Shown piece after piece: positions 59,238 to 64,000 of a DNA stretch of 64,000 bases (position 1 is the stretch's first letter; the number at the start of each line of letters is the position of its first letter). A program made the position numbers and the translations under genes. Source of the stretch: Branchiostoma floridae (lineage: Eukaryota > Chordata > Leptocardii > Amphioxiformes > Branchiostomatidae). The notes under the pieces were generated by a model. The model was not told the origin of the DNA. It was given only the letters and a program-made list of their open reading frames with translations, and did no database searches. The DNA is taken from positions 15,682,483 through 15,746,482 of the forward strand of contig NC_049994.1 of the NCBI RefSeq assembly GCF_000003815.2. The letters are read 5' to 3'.

Positions 59238-60601
59238 GCCTAAACAAGTACACGGAAGTTTTGTTGACAACACTCGGCAGTGTTTACAGGCACTCGTGTT
59301 TACGCCTGCTTCTCGCCATGTTGTGAAAGATCAGCAGATACTCGACACTGTCTTGGAATCTTTCTGAAGGGGTACAGACGAAATTTCAAGATCTGAAAAT
59401 TTCACCTTTCTTTCTTCTTGAACTAGAGGCTATTGTAAATGGGTAAAACAAGTTTCTGTCTCTTTTATGGACCAAGGTCAGAAATACTTTCTGTAAGAGT
59501 GTTTGAACAGATATTCCAGAGAAAACAACTTCAGGGTAAATGTACACTTTACCTGAAACCGGGTGACCTTACCTTTTGTAACTCTAATGTGCTACAAAGT
59601 GTGATATAAAAGTGGATTTTAGCTAGAGCAAGATCAAGTTTGAACAATGCGGGAGGTCTAAAACCAGTTCATGGAAAACCTGCATGAAGCAATCTAAACA
59701 GCATTGTATAGATTCAAAAAAAACAAAACTCTACATCTGTATTTCAAAACAGACAGTGACACTCCCAGTACTTTTTAAATGTTTTTCTTTTTTCTTTATT
59801 TGCCTTTCAATAATCATCATTTTCGTCCTTCTTTTTTCAGAAAACAAGACATGTAATATAAATTCAGGAGACACATGTGGACAATATAAAATATCAAATA
59901 AAATATAGTACATCAAATGAAAATCGATGTCCATATCTCAAAGTCTTATACATTCCGAGGTGTAAAACAATATACGTCAAAATTTCAAGAGAGCTCTAAT
60001 TTCTAAATGTTTGAGGACACAGTCCCCACAAGTAAGACTAACTTCTGCACAACATCATCATTTGCTGACAAGCCCCTCACACATACCCAGCCACTGACTT
60101 GTACAATATTAGACCCACACAACGTCTACTTTGGGCAGAGTAACACTAACATCTCTCTCTACATGGTCATAGCGACATGAAAGAATTCCTACTAGGACAG
60201 TAGCCAAGGTTCATGCAGGAGCCAAGTCAAGCACAGTCATGACCCCATAGCTGCCAATACCTCTGTGGTAACTGTATAAAGTTGCAGCACAGCCATGACC
60301 CCATAGGTCCAAGGAGAGACTGCTGGATGATAATGACCTTGAATCCTGATGGTAGTGAAGATATTCCTTCCTAGAACTTAGTAGAAAGAATGTTGTTGCT
60401 GCTTTTTAAAAGCAAAGAGGCTGTGCCAATCATTTCATAATTACTAATTAACAAGCTGCTATAAATTTATAGTATAAATGAAGGTATTGATTTAATTGGG
60501 GAAAAAGAAACGAAAAGGGAACTGCCTGGAAATCTAGCCTAAAATCTGAATCAGAGTTTAACTAGACTGGATACCAGACCCCAGCCCGATCTCAAAAGCC
60601 T

Positions 60602-60638
60602 GATCTCAAAAATATCAAGATATATATTTTTGAGATAG
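60602..60638. repeat. AT-rich hairpin
   Basis: ATCTCAAAAATAT and ATATTTTTGAGAT are inverted repeats with a CAAGATAT loop. Around it, GACTGGATACCAGACC...GGTCTGAGGTTTAATATCC suggests an outer, weaker inverted repeat (60560-60665) and therefore a small foldback element. Confidence 0.75.
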
Positions 60639-60779
60639 GTCTGAGGTTTAATATCCAGGCTAAGTTTAACGGATTCAACACAAAAATTGGAGTTACTGTA
60701 ATATTTTCTACATTTTTTATTTTGGGAGTGACAGTTGAACACTTCAGATTTACCAACAGAACACAGATATGAACTTTTC

Positions 60780-60862
60780 CAGTTAATCCCTCTCCTTGAT
60801 TATCAATGGTTTGTCCCATTTTAGTTAACCCCTTTCCTTGATTACTTAATGGTGTGTCCCCA
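60780..60862 (+). repeat. ~45-bp tandem duplication
   Basis: AGTTAATCCCTCTCCTTGAT then TATCAATGGTTTGTCCC is followed directly by AGTTAACCCCTTTCCTTGAT then TACTTAATGGTGTGTCCC. Confidence 0.9.
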
Positions 60863-61100
60863 AGTGAAAGGACACTTTCCTTCCTAAGCGATGACATCAC
60901 ACTTCCCAGTCGACATGCCTTCCCAGACAGAACCTGTGGTCGCCATGTGATTTACACTGGCTGTATTTGGGCCTCAGCTGTCTGCTAAAGACGTTTAAAG
61001 TCACCCTGCAACATATTTGGAGCCTCACAGCTTTGTATACTCTAAAGTAGTATGGTTACCTTAACTGGATAACTTACTACTGCAAGATACTCAAGATACT

Positions 61101-61500
61101 AGTACAGTCAAACTTGTACAACTTACTACAAGTAACCACCTTTACATAAGGACCACCTGGCCCCAGATATATAGTCAAACCTGTACTAGTGACTACCTCT
61201 ACATAAGGGCCACCTGGTCATTGATATACAGTCAAACCTGTAGAAGTAGTGACCACCCCTCTACATAAGGACCACCTGGCCATTGATATACAGTACAGTC
61301 AAACCTGTAGTAGTAGTGACCACCCCTCTACATAAGGACCGCCTGGCCATTGGTGTACAGTCAAACCTGTACAACTACAAGTGACCACCTCTTGGTGGCA
61401 CCTGAGACATTTTTCCATTGACACAAGCAAACTGTCTAAAGTGACCACCTGTCCACATAGACAAAAACTTATTGGATCCCTGGGTGGTCTTCTTGCGCAG
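61101..61500 (+). repeat. Tandem array of the ACAGTCAAACCTGTAC MITE arm, 5 units of ~60-75 bp
   Basis: ACAGTCAAACXTGTACXXXX, GTGACCACCTCTACATAAGG and ACCACCTGGCCATTGATATA repeat at about 61104, 61175, 61231, 61297 and 61358. The last unit runs into GTGACCACCTGTCCACATAG, ACAAAAAC, as in the dispersed copies. It appears to be an expansion of one arm of the MITE. Confidence 0.9.
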
Positions 61501-62012
61501 TTTTGACTATAACATCCAGATGTAAGTCTGTATATTTCTCCACATACACCTACAAATTGAGTTTGTGTATACCTGATGATAGGTGATGTGTCTATCTTTA
61601 TTTTACTAACATTCCTTCGTGTTTTGTAAACAAAGATTAAGACTACACACTTGTACTGAGTTCGAGTAATTAGTTATACACCAAAACAAGTCGTCAGTAT
61701 CTCTTGAGACAATAGACTGTCTTCAAACCAAACAGACCGTTTTGGTCTAAGACGGAAAAACGCACGAACGCATCAAAAGCTTAGGCTCCAATACAAATGC
61801 CGCAACTGTTGTATTTCTACAAGCCAAATATGTAGCCTTGCTGAGGTATGTGAAGTCCTGAAGAATGCAGCGCTTACTTAGAGCTTATGGTAAACTGACT
61901 TTGTGAACCCAAGGGGCAAAAGTCAATGTTTGAACACTGCCTGTATAAAGGAACGTTGGAAGTGGGGGGTGCAAGGGTTCTTGTCTATATTCTACAGGTA
62001 TAAAAGGCCTAT

Positions 62013-63188
62013 GTATATGTCACAGTGGAGATCACGATCCAGGAGAATTGCCGATCCTCCTAGGAGAGATCGCGATCGGAGTTTCTCCTAGGAGAAACTA
62101 CGATAGATATAGGAAACAGATCCTGATCGCAATCTGTACTAGTAGAATCGGCGATTCTCATAGTACAGATTGCAATCGGGATCTCTCCTAGGAGAAACTC
62201 CGATCCAAACTCAAACGATGCTAAGATGTATGAAACAGCAATAATTTTTTTGATAAACAATGATTTTATTCAGTTTCAAATGCAAACCTCCTAACTCATT
62301 ACCAACTACACTCAAGCCTACTTCTGTACTTCTACAATGTTAACTTCACCAAAGACTACCACACTTGAGTCACTTCTGCAACTTTACTCAATGCACACTT
62401 CTACTCAATGCTACCTCACTATTGTCACTTCTTGATGCCATACACGTCTGACTAGTGAATGTACTCAATAGGTTATTGGTCAAATGGTTAGTTCTTCCAA
62501 AGCTGTGAAATGATTCAGTACAAGTCTGACTAGTGAAATGTACTCAATAGCTGTGAAATTGTGAGTAATATCTTGAAACTCTGCTTGATTTTTTGACACC
62601 TGTTTGACAACTTTACAGTTGTTATTGTTCTTCCAAAGCCGTGAAATTTGCATACTGACACATTGTTTGATCACCTGTTGGTGTCTTTCACATATTATAA
62701 GATTTTTGCCACTACTTTAAAAGATATTACTTTATCAGAAATTACTTTATCAGAAAACATACTCACATGAAATTTACCATGATAGTGATGCTATATACTA
62801 TAGTGTACCTTGAGTAAAGTTGCAGAAGTGACTCAAGTGTGATAGTCTTCGTTGAAGTTAACATTGTAGAAGTGACACAAGTAGGCTTGAGTGTAGTTGG
62901 TAATGAGTTAGTAGGTTTGCATTAATACCGAATAAAATCATTGTTTATCAAAAAAATTATTGCTGTTTCATACATCTTAGCATCGTTTGAGTTTGGATCG
63001 GAGTTTTTCCTAGGAGAAATCCCGATCGCAATCTATACTAGGAGAATCGCCGATTCTACTTGTACAGATTGCGATCGGGATCTGTTTCTTATATCTATCG
63101 GAGTTTCTCCTAGGAGAAACTCCGATCGCGATCTCTCCTAGGAGGATCGGCGATTCTCCTGGATCGTGATCTCCACTGTGACATATAC
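62013..63188. mobile_element. 1.18-kb foldback element with 378-bp arms
   Basis: Left arm 62013-62390 and right arm 62811-63188 are inverted repeats of equal length (378 bp each) and about 95% pairing by eye. Outer ends are GTATATGTCACAGTGGAGAT and ATCTCCACTGTGACATATAC. The outer ~200 bp of each arm is GC-rich and built of small palindromes: CTCCTAGGAG, GATCGCGATC, GAGTTTCTCCTAGGAGAAAC. The inner ~180 bp is AT-rich and unremarkable. The spacer (62391-62810) has a direct repeat GTCTGACTAGTGAAATGTAC (62448, 62526) and no coding capacity. Open frames in the arms are mirror artefacts. No target duplication is evident. Confidence 0.93.
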
Positions 63189-64000
63189 AAGTAGATATAA
63201 ATACAATCATGAACCTTTTCAAAGAAGGTGATGTCTTCAGCAGCATTTGTTTGTTATTTGTTTGCTCACTATTCTACTGTCTCAAAATCGAACGCTTCAG
63301 TCAACAACCGTTGGTTTGAAACAGGAAAACTACAGAAGGCACAAATGGACTTAATTGATGTAACAGGTATAAGATTTCTCACAAAAAATAATAAATATAT
63401 CACAACTTTTTGTAGCCTAGGCATTTTAAACTAAGTTAGACACCCTGTCCTGATTTTGTCCTCAAGATGAGTAATAATTATGCCTGTCACAAATGAATAA
63501 GTGCCCAAACAAACACAAGATTCTGACATTTAAAGAAGGACAGATGCTGCAGAAAACCCTGTGCGGCAATATCATATTTTCAAGATTCACTTTCGGTTTC
63601 AAACTCTAATCCAGCGATACAACTTGGTTACCAGGTGCAGCGTTAGAGTGTAATCAGAATGCCACCATTTTACGTACTGATTGAAACTGGGCCTGCGCAC
63701 CTGTGCTGTAAGATTTATTCCAGTTAACCTGTCGTGTCGGGGAAAGTGGGTCAAGACCTAACCCGATACCCTGTCTACAGCATCTAGGCCATGAGACAAA
63801 ACACTCCTGGCTGGGAAACCAGAGCATCCTGGGAAACTTTAACGTTTTGCTAAACAAGCAGATATTTCTGTTTCATTTCATCAAACACCTGTCGTGAACT
63901 GCCAAGGCATTTACTTGCAATCTACAATTGTACACAAAACTTCACAAGCAGAGGTTGAGAATACAGGCTTAAATATTTGCAGAAATAATCCCCAAATGCT
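63189..64000. other. Window end, nothing recognised
   Basis: No exon of CLASP or another gene, no element ends and no tandem repeats identified in the last 800 bp. Confidence 0.5.

Noticed and set aside
62060-63246. Paired ORFs with FEFGSEFLLGEIPIAI-type sequence
   Set aside because: Both come from the two inverted arms of the foldback element and are mirror artefacts.

Overview
The window is eukaryotic. It is AT-rich, intron-dominated and full of interspersed repeats. Only about 1.1 kb is confidently host protein-coding sequence: twelve short exons on the minus strand, each with GT/AG splice sites and matching reading phases. Joined, they give 370 codons with no stop, covering most of TOG1, the serine-rich linker and the start of TOG2 of a CLASP (CLIP-associating protein, microtubule plus-end regulator). 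The first exon or exons (before TOG1 helix 3 or so) and everything after mid-TOG2 are outside the window or unrecognised. The exon architecture, marine-invertebrate-type SINE motifs, and abundance of MITEs suggest an invertebrate deuterostome such as an amphioxus, but nothing here proves the species.

Layout, low to high coordinates. Positions 1-2660 hold four TOG2/linker exons separated by two MITEs. Positions 2660-9200 are intron with a GC-rich exon-like ORF (3402-3563), tRNA-like SINE pieces, a degenerate ~120-bp tandem repeat, a clear tRNA-derived SINE (about 6203) and a MITE-in-MITE nest (7.3-7.7 kb). One linker exon lies at 9204-9256. A 23.7-kb intron (9257-32997) follows, with local tandem duplications, a MITE, an L1/Tx1-type LINE inserted with target-site duplication into a TIR-bearing element that itself interrupts a tandem repeat (15.5-18.2 kb), and a CR1/L2-like reverse-transcriptase fragment (23.2-24.4 kb). 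Positions 33-35.2 kb hold four TOG1 exons plus a 177-bp-period duplication that creates an in-frame alternative exon. Positions 35.2-43.9 kb hold a hAT-type MITE, a Harbinger-like remnant and a long CA array beside an assembly gap. Three further TOG1 exons lie at 43.95-47.05 kb. From 47 to 64 kb there are no recognised exons; it contains two hAT-type insertions with 8-bp target duplications, several tandem repeats and a 1.18-kb foldback element with 378-bp arms.

There is one host gene, so no operon-like cooperation; the other features are mobile DNA in its introns. I found no intact autonomous transposon, no intact tRNA or rRNA gene, no CRISPR array and no prokaryotic gene cluster. The points most worth a second look are the duplicated CLASP exon, the unassigned exon-like ORF at 3.4-3.6 kb, the foldback element at 62-63 kb and the dated nesting of transposons. 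Two runs of N (31577-32233 and 40840-40939) are assembly gaps.
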